Assembly (NCBI RefSeq): GCF_000266885.1
Contig: NC_018020.1
Span: 2,356,001 to 2,420,000, forward strand
Origin: Turneriella parva DSM 21527
Lineage (GTDB): Bacteria; Spirochaetota; Leptospiria; Turneriellales; Turneriellaceae
Direction: 5' to 3'
Length of the DNA: 64,000 nucleotides
Positions 28,879 through 36,847 of this stretch are shown here, one piece after another. Position numbers and translations under genes: made by a program. Every line of letters starts with the position of its first letter. Within the stretch, counting starts at the first letter, position 1. The notes under the pieces are model-generated. The model had not been told where the DNA came from. It saw only the letters and a list, made by a program, of their open reading frames with translations, and searched no databases.

Positions 28879-31800
28879 GTTTGTTCTTGTTTCGCACGAT
28901 GTTAATATGCTTATTTTGAGGTGAAGCGGCAATATCCAGATTGCTGCCATTGCCCTGAATCAGCGACCGCAGCAGGTCTGCCAGCACGGCTTGTTTGACT
29001 TTTATTGAGGCCTCTGCCCAAAGCGAAGAGCTGGTAAGTTCTGTTTTAAAAGCTTCTGTGAGCTTCTGCTCGCCTGCATCGACCCAGACAACTTCACGGG
29101 CTTCGCCGCCGTCAGGGGTAGTTATGCTGACGAGCCGCGCATCAAACTTGCCATTGCCGGCTGCCTGTACCTTGGCTGCGAGCTGGTGCAGGTTGAGAAA
29201 TTTTTGCGCCAGCGTCGCGAGGTTTGCTTCAAAGGTATGTCTATCTTCATCGCGCCAACTTTCGGCGGGTTTGTCGGCTACGACCATGATAATGCCTTCA
29301 AGCCAGGTATCGTCGCTCTTGTCTTTTTCGGCGACGGCATTCATAAAGCGTTTGAGCACCGGATCAAGTACTTGTCCTGACAGCAGACCTGCCATCGCTG
29401 AGAGGTATTGGCGCGGCGGCGTTTTATCGGGCATACGCAAAGACACAATAAAGGCTGAACGGCATTCTTCTAGCAGCTTCAAGTAAGCATTTTGCAGTTC
29501 GTTCAGCGCGTGTGATAGCGCCTTGGTGATGGAACGAACCTTATCAACCTCGGTCTTCTTGCCATCGAGAGTGATGCCCAACGCATGAGGGATTTCTTTA
29601 AATATTAACGCATCGGGTTCTTTCGCATTGAGCAAAGCGAAGCGCAGCCGCTGCGCTTTTTCGCTGACGTGGCGCGTGTTTTGGGTGTAGCGAGGCAGGC
29701 CCCTGGCGAAGCGAATGAGTGGTTTGATGACAGCGAGAACTGAGTGGCGCTTTGGCCCAGTGCCGCCATAAGCTTTGACCAACTCTTCAAAATACTTGGC
29801 CTCAAGCCCTGAGACCACGAACTTTTTTAGCGCGAAGCGCTCGGGGCGGCGCACGAGAATATCGAGAATTTCAGGAGTTATTTCGGGTATGAAACTGCCT
29901 TCTTGATAGAGGCTCACCGACTCTTCGTGTTCAAGCAGGTATTGCACGAGCAAGAGCGGTATCACACCCGCCCGAATGCCGTAGGGTGGTTCGGTCAGCT
30001 CGCTGAAAAGCAGCGCAAGAGGCCGCGCTTGTTTTGCCTTATGCGCGAAAGCCTCTATGACTTTACGCGCAGGCTCAAGACCCTTTTGGTATTGTTTCTC
30101 AGTCAGCACGCGGTAGATAGAAACTTCTGGCCCGTTGCCGATGAAATGTTCGCCCGCGGCATCGCGGTATTTTAATAGCCGTGCAACAATGTCGCCTCGT
30201 GCTTTGGCGATCTGCGTCGAGATCGACTGGCGGTTGATGAGCTCATTCTTGAGTATGAATTTTGATCTATAGACACGGTCGCAGAGTCTTGACGCGATCT
30301 GGTTGAGGGTGCCCCCCGTGTCTGCGACAGCAGGATTGCAGATGATTTCTGTACCTTTGCCCATGGCAGTGAATTCACGCTGGATCATTTCGCGCAGGCG
30401 TTCTGCCATCAGATAATAGCGCTCGCTGACCTCGCGTTTGGCGACGTTATCGAGTGTGAGAGCACTTTTGCCCGACATGAGCGAGCGCAGGGCTAGCACC
30501 TCGCGCGCCAATTGCCGCAGAGCATGCGTTTTCCAAGATTTTATTTTTATTGTGGGTAGATTCGCCGGCACAGAGGCGGTCGAGTCTGGGGCTTCGGCGA
30601 ACAGACTCGCTTCGCCCGCGATTGTACCGGTTTTTTTAAGCGCCGATTTACCCTCGGATATGTCATAGAACACGTAGCCATCACCCTTAGGTAGGGGCGT
30701 ATTCAATATGCGGCCGTTGTCGATAAACAAGGCGGGAAAAAAACGCAGAGTGCCAGTTTCATAGCTGTGGCGCGAGGCGACGACGGTGCGCAGGCGAAAG
30801 TCGATGTTGAGTGTCTCGGCAAGGTTCTTCGGAACCTTTGTGAGTTCGAGCTGAATCAGAGCCTCGACGTCGGCTTCGCTGCCCGCCCAAAGACGGTATT
30901 CGTCGGCCTGCCTGCGGTAGGTGATAATTCGGCGGGTGATGAGTTCATTCAGCAAGCGCTCGGTCTCTTTGCTATTCGCACCCGGCGTATCGGCCATCGC
31001 CTGCACGATGGCTTTTTGCGAGGCCTTGATGCTGCCCATCGACAGCGCATTCAGCACCGCTATTGTCTTCAAAATATCGGTCAGGTGGCTGTCGAGGTGC
31101 GCATTCGCATGAATGCGGTCTCGCAGCTCAATGAGGCGCGACTGCCTCTCGCCCGAGGCGAGGCTAGCCGCTTCGATAAAATAATCGTACAGGTCTGCTA
31201 TCCGCAATAACTTTGGCTGCTTTTCGTCGAGAGTGTGTTCTTTCAGAAATGCTGAAAAGGCGTGCGGTTCGTGGCTCGTCAGGTAGTTAAAGAGAGAGCG
31301 TTCATTCTGGCCAAAACGGGCGCAGAGCTGTGGCAGAGCGCGCGCAGCGAGCGGATGCAATGGAAAGAGCTGCGGCCACAAATCGTTCGGTACCGGCAGC
31401 TCGGCCTGCCATAGTTTACCGACTCGGACTGCGACCTTCTCAATAGCCGGTTTCTGTTCGATCGCAGCGGCGATCAGCGCGAGCGTGCTTTCGCTCGAAT
31501 CGAGAAATGGAATATCTTCAAAACGACCTTGTATTTTCTGCCACTCAGCTTTTTCGCGCGCGCCCAAGCGACCGCCATAATCGGTGAATGCCGAATGCAA
31601 CAGGCCAAAGAAGAAAACGGGATATTTCTGCTGCGGCAGCTCGGCGATGAGCTGCAACAGATAGACGTCGTTTTCCCCGACGGCTACCTGCTCGAGATTT
31701 TTCCCGAGCTCGTCGATTGCGATGATTACTGGTCGATCGGCGGCGAGCACCGTAATCGCCTCGATGAGCCGACTGTTCTTGCCACCCTTACCCGATTGCG

Positions 31801-32287
31801 TCTGCCGTATGAACTCGAGCGCGCATAGATGCGCATATTTTTCGGCCTGACCGAACTCTTTTAATGTGGCATCTTGTATCGCCCGTGCCAGCGTCATGCC
31901 GATGCTTTCGCTGCGCGAAACAGCGACTGCGCGCAAGAATGGTTTCTTGAGCGCAGACAGCTCGTCAAAAAAGCGGCGTAAAGAATTGTCAGCTTTCTGG
32001 TTCTTGAGCAGCTGTGCAGCCGCAGCGTACATAGCCGACTTCTGCGGTGATAGCAAGGACAACAAGAAGTGCATGAAAGCCGATTTGCCGGCGCCATAAA
32101 CAGCGGTAATGGTAAATGCCCTGACGCCATTTTGTGCAGCAAAACGTTCTTGAAACAGGGCAAGCGTTTCACGCCCGCGCGGGGTCAGTACATAGCCATC
32201 GAGCGAGGCCCTGTCGGCCAGGTCGCGCTCGAGGTTGATCGACCGCGCATACCGGCGCCGGGTGGCGATGCCGTCAAGATAGCGCAT
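28871..32287 (-). CDS. sspC: Large P-loop ATPase of the phosphorothioation operon (SspC type)
   Basis: 1138 aa. The Walker A motif VYGAGKSAFMHFLL lies near residues 62-75 and the Walker B PVIIAIDELGKNLE near 185, with AAA-like helical regions after. The middle and C-terminal parts (VIPLLLVQYLLEHEESVSLYQEGSF, LYQEGSFIPEITPEILDILVRRP) resemble large ATPases of BREX/Ssp-like defence operons. It is the energy-providing partner of the modification complex by analogy with SspC. Start overlaps the end of sspB by 14 bp; stop overlaps the start of sspD by 8 bp. Confidence 0.8.
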   Translation of the reverse strand: MRYLDGIATRRRYARSINLERDLADRASLDGYVLTPRGRETLALFQERFAAQNGVRAFTITAVYGAGKSAFMHFLLSLLSPQKSAMYAAAAQLLKNQKADNSLRRFFDELSALKKPFLRAVAVSRSESIGMTLARAIQDATLKEFGQAEKYAHLCALEFIRQTQSGKGGKNSRLIEAITVLAADRPVIIAIDELGKNLEQVAVGENDVYLLQLIAELPQQKYPVFFFGLLHSAFTDYGGRLGAREKAEWQKIQGRFEDIPFLDSSESTLALIAAAIEQKPAIEKVAVRVGKLWQAELPVPNDLWPQLFPLHPLAARALPQLCARFGQNERSLFNYLTSHEPHAFSAFLKEHTLDEKQPKLLRIADLYDYFIEAASLASGERQSRLIELRDRIHANAHLDSHLTDILKTIAVLNALSMGSIKASQKAIVQAMADTPGANSKETERLLNELITRRIITYRRQADEYRLWAGSEADVEALIQLELTKVPKNLAETLNIDFRLRTVVASRHSYETGTLRFFPALFIDNGRILNTPLPKGDGYVFYDISEGKSALKKTGTIAGEASLFAEAPDSTASVPANLPTIKIKSWKTHALRQLAREVLALRSLMSGKSALTLDNVAKREVSERYYLMAERLREMIQREFTAMGKGTEIICNPAVADTGGTLNQIASRLCDRVYRSKFILKNELINRQSISTQIAKARGDIVARLLKYRDAAGEHFIGNGPEVSIYRVLTEKQYQKGLEPARKVIEAFAHKAKQARPLALLFSELTEPPYGIRAGVIPLLLVQYLLEHEESVSLYQEGSFIPEITPEILDILVRRPERFALKKFVVSGLEAKYFEELVKAYGGTGPKRHSVLAVIKPLIRFARGLPRYTQNTRHVSEKAQRLRFALLNAKEPDALIFKEIPHALGITLDGKKTEVDKVRSITKALSHALNELQNAYLKLLEECRSAFIVSLRMPDKTPPRQYLSAMAGLLSGQVLDPVLKRFMNAVAEKDKSDDTWLEGIIMVVADKPAESWRDEDRHTFEANLATLAQKFLNLHQLAAKVQAAGNGKFDARLVSITTPDGGEAREVVWVDAGEQKLTEAFKTELTSSSLWAEASIKVKQAVLADLLRSLIQGNGSNLDIAASPQNKHINIVRNKNKHG

Positions 32288-33299
32288 GGCGGTAAACCCC
32301 TTTCAAAAGTTTGTGCGCTAACTTCAACGGGTCACTCTTAAACGCGAGCTGCTTCACGCCAGCGGTGTCAGAAAGATAAAGGTCTTTCTCCCCTCTCCCC
32401 GCGGGAGAGGGGCCGGGGGTGAGGGTTCGCTCAAGCGCTTCATAGAGGCTGTTTTCAGTGAGGCGAAATGCCTTCACGGGCGACAAGTCACCTTGCATGA
32501 GCTGGGTGAATGAGATGGATTTAGAGCCGGTGTGTGCGTCGCGCTTCGACGGGCTCAGCGTGACACCGGCGTAGTCAAGGCAAGCCGCCGCGATAATGGC
32601 ATCGGGCAAAGTTGGTTTTGCGCCGATCACGAACGTGTATTCTTTGCCACGTTTTTGTAGCAGGCCGAGTTCAATGAAAGGTGAGTCGATGCTGTCTTCG
32701 CTAAACGTTGAAGATTCATCAAACGCATACATCCTCAAAAAAAGGTGCACGTCTTTGGCGAGCGATGAGTCGGCGATTTTATGGTCGCTGTAATGGCTGC
32801 GCACGTAGGCCCTGAGGTCGTGCTCGAGCTCGTCGGCGGTGAACGTGGTGCGACCAAAATGGTCGATCGCGAAGTTCCAGGTTGTTGCCTTCTCGGTCTT
32901 CAAAAGCTGGTAGTGCAACCACCACAGCGTCGCGGTGCTCTCGATGTAAGGGTCGAGCGCCTGCGCGCCGGCAATCAGATCGCGCGCGGCGTGGGTGAGT
33001 TGGTGCAGAGCCCGCTTTGTGTGTCCCCCTCCGCCTTCGGCACCTCCCCCGCTTGCGGGGGAGGATGGGAGGGGGACGATCAACCCAAATGCTTCGCACC
33101 AATACCTGATCGCGTGCGCCATGTTTTTACCGACGCCGAGGTTCATGTGTACATCGTCACTGGCAAACGCGACGGGGTCGTGGTCGACGAGGTCTACACC
33201 CTTCTTCAGCCAGCCGTAGCGGGGGTGGAATGTCTCATGGCGGGCGAAGGTGGCGGTGTATGAATTCGCGCCGCTCGACCATGCACCGCCTGACCGCAT
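32274..33299 (-). CDS. sspB: DUF4007 family protein, SspB-like
   Basis: 341 aa from the ATG at 33299; an ATG-containing extension to 33341 would run into the operator palindrome and lacks family resemblance. The N-terminal ATFARHETFHPRYGWLKKGV followed by DDVHMNLGVGKNMAHAIRYW is the DUF4007 signature; SspB is the strand-nicking member of SspBCD. Two palindromic repeats are read in frame: near residues 90-107 (PLPSSPASGGGAEGGGG) and near residues 295-308 (LTPGPSPAGRGEK). They lie in presumably exposed loops and the frame stays open, but whether the protein still works is unknown. Confidence 0.82.
   Translation of the reverse strand: MRSGGAWSSGANSYTATFARHETFHPRYGWLKKGVDLVDHDPVAFASDDVHMNLGVGKNMAHAIRYWCEAFGLIVPLPSSPASGGGAEGGGGHTKRALHQLTHAARDLIAGAQALDPYIESTATLWWLHYQLLKTEKATTWNFAIDHFGRTTFTADELEHDLRAYVRSHYSDHKIADSSLAKDVHLFLRMYAFDESSTFSEDSIDSPFIELGLLQKRGKEYTFVIGAKPTLPDAIIAAACLDYAGVTLSPSKRDAHTGSKSISFTQLMQGDLSPVKAFRLTENSLYEALERTLTPGPSPAGRGEKDLYLSDTAGVKQLAFKSDPLKLAHKLLKGVYRHALS
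32388..32423. repeat. Palindromic repeat, family A, copy 2 (inside sspB)
   Basis: CCCCTCTCC-CCGC-GGGAGAGGGG followed by CCGGGGGTGAG. It is translated in frame in sspB as TLTPGPSPAGRGE. Confidence 0.85.
33021..33078. repeat. Palindromic repeat, family B, copy 1 (inside sspB)
   Basis: Flanks GTCCCCCTCC and GGGAGGGGGAC surround the core CTCCCCCGCTTGCGGGGGAG. It is translated in frame in sspB as a Pro/Ser/Gly-rich insert. A related, larger copy is at 55561-55650. Confidence 0.8.
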
Positions 33300-33320
33300 C
33301 GCTGTGGTTGCTGCGACTAG

Positions 33321-33429
33321 CACCGTAATTATACGGTGCATCGACTGCCACAGAAAACGTCAAGAATAATATCACCGTATATGTGCGGTGTTCTCGCTGC
33401 AATACGGAGTCGACCTTATATGTACGGTG
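33321..33429. promoter_or_regulatory. Three operator-like palindromes in the sspB/XRE divergent region
   Basis: Three 18-bp sites share CACCGTA-N4-TACGGTG. Site 1 (33321-33338) has perfect 7-bp arms with spacer ATTA. Site 2 (33373-33390) is CACCGTA-TATG-TGCGGTG. Site 3 (33412-33429) is GACCTTA-TATG-TACGGTG. They fill the gap between the start of sspB and the XRE regulator gene, and are the probable binding sites of that regulator controlling both directions. Confidence 0.82.
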
Positions 33430-33708
33430 TCGAGAAACTCACCCATCAACCAGAAGGTCAGAGCGCGCATCAAGGCATTGCGGGGAACACACGGATTGAC
33501 GCAGGCCGAGCTGGCAGAGCGTTCGGGAGTAGACTACAAGCACATACAGTTGCTTGAGGGCAAAACAGCCCCCTCCGTGCGTCTGGATACGCTCGAAAAG
33601 ATATGCCTCGGCTTTGCTCTCAAGCTGCACGAATTCTTCGACGACCCGGTGTTTACGCATGCTGACAGAATCGCCATTTCCGGAAAAACAAAAACTGCTC
33701 GAAAATGA
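33427..33708 (+). CDS. XRE-family HTH regulator
   Basis: 93 aa if begun at the GTG at 33427 (SRNSPINQKVRARIKALRG); a GTG at 33388 would add 13 residues. The HTH is textbook: THGLTQAELAERSGVDYKHI followed by QLLEGKTAPSVRLDTLEKICLGF. Its start lies within or just after the third palindrome, which suggests autoregulation. The 3' end overlaps the HIT gene by 50 bp in another frame, so the two are translationally linked. Confidence 0.85.
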   Translation: MSRNSPINQKVRARIKALRGTHGLTQAELAERSGVDYKHIQLLEGKTAPSVRLDTLEKICLGFALKLHEFFDDPVFTHADRIAISGKTKTARK

Positions 33709-34024
33709 GTTAGCCTATGCGATCTACGATGCGTTTCCCGTGTCACCGGGACATACGCTGATCGTACCCCGCCGCATTGTTGCCGACTACTTTGATTTAG
33801 AAGCAACCGAAAAGCGAGCGATGTGGAAGCTGGTCGATGACATGCGGGAATATTTGCGGGCAACGTTCAAAACCACCTACTTCAACATCGGGGTCAACTG
33901 CGGCGAACCTGCGGGGCAAACCATCGCCCATGTGCACATCCACCTAATACCCCGGTATCCGGGCGACACGCCAAATCCGCGAGGTGGGGTGAGGGGAGTG
34001 ATACCGGGAAAGCAGGCGTACTAG
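33659..34024 (+). CDS. HIT-family nucleotide hydrolase
   Basis: 121 aa from the ATG at 33659. The histidine triad IAHVHIHLIPRYPGD is near residues 92-106; ENELAYAIYDAFPVSPGHTLIVPRR and the C-terminal GGVRGVIPGK are also conserved in HIT hydrolases of the Hint/Fhit branch. It acts on nucleoside phosphoramidates or dinucleoside polyphosphates in characterised relatives. In this operon a role against an adenylated or nucleotide by-product is conceivable but unproven. The stop overlaps the convergent HNH gene by 3 bp. Confidence 0.88.
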   Translation: MLTESPFPEKQKLLENELAYAIYDAFPVSPGHTLIVPRRIVADYFDLEATEKRAMWKLVDDMREYLRATFKTTYFNIGVNCGEPAGQTIAHVHIHLIPRYPGDTPNPRGGVRGVIPGKQAY

Positions 34025-35145
34025 CGGTAAACCCAGCTCGGCTGAAAGCCCATATTGGCCGCGATCTCGTATTGGGGTTTTATCGTCCGCTCTAAGATAC
34101 CTGTGAAGGTCTGTTCATCAGTTTCCAAAATATCAACACCTGCCTGACCGGTGACAAGGATTTGGTAGTCTTCGAGCATCTTTGTTGTTTTCTCACCCTT
34201 CAGCCTCGCAACCTTGCGCATAGCTGCGTATTGCCTGACAGCAAATGGTAACAGGTACTTTTGCAGATCGGGCAACGAGTCGCTTTTTGCCCGGTTGGCG
34301 GTCGCAGCAACTGGGATGATATTCCACAGCAAATCGTGCGCAACGAAACTCCATGGCAGAAAATGGTCTAAGTCGGCATCTTCGATTCGTATTTCTTGCC
34401 CAGTGTAAATACACTGCGTAGCCCCGACGACAGACCAAAAAGACTTAGCCAAGGATAGGTTGCGCTTCTCGGGAGCGAATAGCTTGTTGGGAATACCGGG
34501 GACATTGGGATTCAATTTCTGGACATATTGCACCAGATGCCAATCGACGAAGCTCTGGAATATAGAAAGATGACGCCGCAGGTATCCCCGCCACCTCGGC
34601 TGGATTTCGATTTCGCGACCTGATGCCGAGAATCTATAAAGCGGCAGACTTTCATGGCGCTGAAAATTCTGCGCTGCCAGTGCCGCGACTTTCTTATTGA
34701 ATTCTGAATCGTTAAGACCGCTCGTCTCGCGCGAAAACCACGGGCCTAAAAATCTATAGGGCACATACTTCGCCCGCGCCCTGAGATCATAGTATGCAGC
34801 TGAGCCAGAGCCATCTGCCAAAACACGTAATGCCGTGGCCGCAATCTTCTCCATCTTTTCGTTCGTCGGCAAGCCCGATTCTTTCTTTAAAACCGCAACA
34901 CAATGGGCCAGCTGGTCTGCCTTGCCAAACGACAGGCGAAAATAATTACTCGGATACCAGGCGAGCGCCACCATGCGCGAGAGCAGATGATCGAACGGTA
35001 TCGGCGACGGTACCTCATGGCGAATGGCATCCAGTATTGCCAGAAACCAATAGAACTTGTAAGAGGCAGTAGTACTCTTGAGTGTCGCAACCAGATGTTG
35101 CACCGGCAAGTTGTCTGCTTCAGGTAGATCTTGTTCCAGCAACAC
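34021..35145 (-). CDS. HNH endonuclease domain protein
   Basis: 374 aa. The N-terminal segment VATLKSTTASYKFYWFLAILD marks a family of stand-alone HNH proteins. Near residues 250-290 it has CIYTGQEIRIEDADLDHFLPWSF and NIIPVAATANRAKSDSLPDL, a clear HNH core with the D-H pair and the later Asn. No DUF262 domain is present, so it is not SspE. Lying beside the sspBCDA operon, it is the best candidate for a restriction or nicking effector. A broken second copy of its 5' part lies upstream at 35247-35297 and 36110-36215. Confidence 0.82.
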   Translation of the reverse strand: MLLEQDLPEADNLPVQHLVATLKSTTASYKFYWFLAILDAIRHEVPSPIPFDHLLSRMVALAWYPSNYFRLSFGKADQLAHCVAVLKKESGLPTNEKMEKIAATALRVLADGSGSAAYYDLRARAKYVPYRFLGPWFSRETSGLNDSEFNKKVAALAAQNFQRHESLPLYRFSASGREIEIQPRWRGYLRRHLSIFQSFVDWHLVQYVQKLNPNVPGIPNKLFAPEKRNLSLAKSFWSVVGATQCIYTGQEIRIEDADLDHFLPWSFVAHDLLWNIIPVAATANRAKSDSLPDLQKYLLPFAVRQYAAMRKVARLKGEKTTKMLEDYQILVTGQAGVDILETDEQTFTGILERTIKPQYEIAANMGFQPSWVYR

Positions 35146-35204
35146 GGCAAAAGCAAAAAGTCTTGCTGGCTTTAGCCGGCAAGGGTTTTTGAAGAACCAC
35201 TCTA

Positions 35205-35244
35205 ACTCCCCCTCTCCTTCAGGAGAGGGGGCCGGGGGGTGAGG
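35205..35244. repeat. Palindromic repeat, family A, copy 3
   Basis: ACTCCCCCTCTCCTTCAGGA then GAGGGGGCCGGGGGGTGAGG. With the adjoining GGCAAGGGTTTTTGAAGAAC-like spacer it precedes the intact HNH gene, and the same arrangement precedes the broken copy at 36236. Confidence 0.85.
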
Positions 35245-35246
35245 TG

Positions 35247-35297
35247 CCCCACCAGCGCCACCATTCGCGAGAGCTGAAAATCAATCGGGACTGGCTG
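35247..35297 (-). pseudogene. Remnant of a second HNH gene (internal fragment)
   Basis: The minus strand reads QPVPIDFQLSRMVALVG, matching SPIPFDHLLSRMVALAW of the intact HNH protein (about residues 46-62). It is bounded on one side by the NYN gene and on the other by a palindromic repeat, and has no start or stop of its own. Confidence 0.7.
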
Positions 35298-35322
35298 CGA
35301 CTTGTCTTGCCGTAAATGCAGC

Positions 35323-35949
35323 CTACCAAGTCCCAGGCTTGCGAATTTCACCCGCAGGCACGGTTAACGGGTCATCAAATTGATATTTTTCATAAGTATC
35401 TTTTTTGATTTTAAACTGCTGGTCTGTGACCGAACTAAAAGCTGCGTTAATTCGCTTGTACGGAAAAATTATGGATATTGGTTTCTGGTATAGCCGCCGA
35501 GCTGTTACAACCGCAGGTATCAAATCGGTATCGCCGGTCAGCAGAACGATCTGGTCACAAAGATTCTGCTGGAAAAGTTCAAAAATCTTAACCGCAATGG
35601 AAACATCCGTCTCTTTCTCTTCGTATTTCGTAAATTCGCGATGGCAGTGGTGGCATTTTACCCGCTTCGCCTTAAACATACCAAGTTGAATTTTTACACC
35701 GGTTGATTGAAGAGCACGGATATAGACTTGATGCCGGTTCACAACATTCGCGTCGCGGGTCGTCATATGCGTGGCGTGAGCAGAGAAATAATAGAACTCT
35801 GCAGGTGTGGCACCCCGGCCAAGAGATGGTAAATAAGACTCACAGAGTCGACGTAGATTCAGCCATTTGACTTTTTGCTTAAATTCAGATTCTACGTCGG
35901 CAAGAGAATGGTATACGTTGAAACCATCTACCAGAAAAGAAACACGCAT
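35323..35949 (-). CDS. NYN-domain protein (LabA/PIN-like predicted nuclease)
   Basis: 208 aa. MRVSFLVDGFNVYHSLADVE opens with the NYN 'DGFN' acidic residue, KETDVSIAVKIFELFQQN and IVLLTGDTDLIPAVVTAR supply the other acidic positions, and a CHHCHREF segment near residue 99 is a likely metal-binding knuckle inserted in the fold. NYN/LabA proteins are predicted or shown ribonucleases, and they recur in defence loci. The gene sits between two fragments of a broken HNH gene, as if inserted there. Confidence 0.85.
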   Translation of the reverse strand: MRVSFLVDGFNVYHSLADVESEFKQKVKWLNLRRLCESYLPSLGRGATPAEFYYFSAHATHMTTRDANVVNRHQVYIRALQSTGVKIQLGMFKAKRVKCHHCHREFTKYEEKETDVSIAVKIFELFQQNLCDQIVLLTGDTDLIPAVVTARRLYQKPISIIFPYKRINAAFSSVTDQQFKIKKDTYEKYQFDDPLTVPAGEIRKPGTW

Positions 35950-36109
35950 GATGGGAAGTATGATGCCAAAACCTCCCGGCCGTAACCGAGGAGGGAGCTA
36001 GTCGGCGAACCTTCTAGCGTTGACAGAGACAGTATCGGCATTTTTAGGGCGGCTGTCCAGTATTTTTGCATCGCCTGTGGTTTGTTTGGTTTCCCCGGCG
36101 CCTGAAGCG

Positions 36110-36215
36110 CCAGAAACCAATAGAACTCGTAAGACGCCGTAGTGCTCTTGAGTGTCTCAACAGATGTACCGGCAAATTGCCTGCCCTGAGCAAGCGCAGC
36201 GCGTCGAAGGGGCAA
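36110..36215 (-). pseudogene. Remnant of a second HNH gene (5' fragment)
   Basis: The minus strand encodes GTSVETLKSTTASYEFYWFL followed by AL, matching VQHLVATLKSTTASYKFYWF in the intact HNH protein. Similarity stops just past this point and the frame continues into unrelated sequence (QAPGKPNKPQAM). The rest of the 338-bp gap from 35950 to 36287 shows no other gene. Confidence 0.75.
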
Positions 36216-36235
36216 GGGTTTTTGAAGAACTACTC

Positions 36236-36280
36236 TAACTCCCCCTCTCCCTGCGGGAGAGGGGGCCGGGGGGTGAGGTC
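36236..36280. repeat. Palindromic repeat, family A, copy 4
   Basis: CCCCCTCTCCCTGCGGGAGA then GGGGGCCGGGGGGTGAGGTC. It shares its flanking ACTCTAACT and GGCAAGGGTTTTTGAAGAAC sequence with copy 3, so repeat plus HNH 5' end were duplicated together. Confidence 0.85.
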
Positions 36281-36287
36281 GAGCCGT

Positions 36288-36518
36288 CTATGCCGCCTGA
36301 TACCGCTTAATCTCAACCTCAGCGCCGCTTTTCACCGCTGCTTCTGCAATTTCCAAAACGCGTTTGGTTGCTGGTTCATCGAGGTAGTACTCCCCACAAT
36401 TATCACACACATTCGCAGGAACCTGCTTGATAATGACGACAGTCTCACCCCGGTTCAAGTTCACGTTGGCATGGCTTGGGTGCAGCACACCGGTTTTGCA
36501 GATCTGGCAACCCTTCAT
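36288..36518 (-). CDS. MqsA/YgiT-type zinc-ribbon antitoxin
   Basis: 76 aa. CQICKTG near the N-terminus and NVCDNCGEYYLDE near residue 37 form the zinc ribbon of YgiT-type antitoxins, and the tail (TKRVLEIAEAAVKSGAEVEI) is short with no HTH. Its ATG overlaps the stop of the upstream DUF4258 gene by 4 bp. Confidence 0.85.
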   Translation of the reverse strand: MKGCQICKTGVLHPSHANVNLNRGETVVIIKQVPANVCDNCGEYYLDEPATKRVLEIAEAAVKSGAEVEIKRYQAA

Positions 36519-36793
36519 CGGCGTGTCCTCATGTCATCATTCCATAGCGCCGGGTCTGGCCTGTAAACAGAAATTATGATCTCGCATTGAAGTGCGCTAT
36601 CGAATGCCGCGACGACGTGCAAGACCTCCAGGCCAGAACGCCACAGTATAAGCCTGCTCGCAAGTGGCCTGTCATCAGGGTATTCGGCGATGACTTCGCC
36701 ACTTGCAACTGCGGCTTTGACAGCCTCAATGGCAATTTCACGCTCAAACATACGTTGTAAGGCGTGACCGGAAAATTCGAAAGTGACCGCCAT
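36515..36793 (-). CDS. DUF4258-type toxin of a toxin-antitoxin pair
   Basis: 92 aa. FEFSGHALQRMFEREIAIEA and a later VLHVVAAFDSALQCEIIISV YRPDP pattern match the DUF4258 family, small RelE-like proteins commonly paired with YgiT-type zinc-ribbon antitoxins. The toxin precedes the antitoxin, as in MqsRA. It lies between the NYN and methyltransferase genes and probably helps keep the accessory region. Confidence 0.8.
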   Translation of the reverse strand: MAVTFEFSGHALQRMFEREIAIEAVKAAVASGEVIAEYPDDRPLASRLILWRSGLEVLHVVAAFDSALQCEIIISVYRPDPALWNDDMRTRR

Positions 36794-36847
36794 CGAAATC
36801 CGGTTTCAACTCCCTGCTGGGGTGACAATGGATTTTGTATGCCACGC

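Noticed and set aside
32781-33263. 160-codon plus-strand open frame opposite sspB
   Set aside because: It is the shadow of the sspB frame and includes the antisense of a palindromic repeat; no family features.
33961-34011. GC-rich GGTGGGGTGAGGGG near the HIT gene end as another palindromic repeat
   Set aside because: It encodes the conserved HIT C-terminal PRGGVRGVIPGK and has no inverted partner.
32388-36280. Family A repeats as a CRISPR array
   Set aside because: The copies are kilobases apart, of different length, and have no regular spacers; no cas gene is present.
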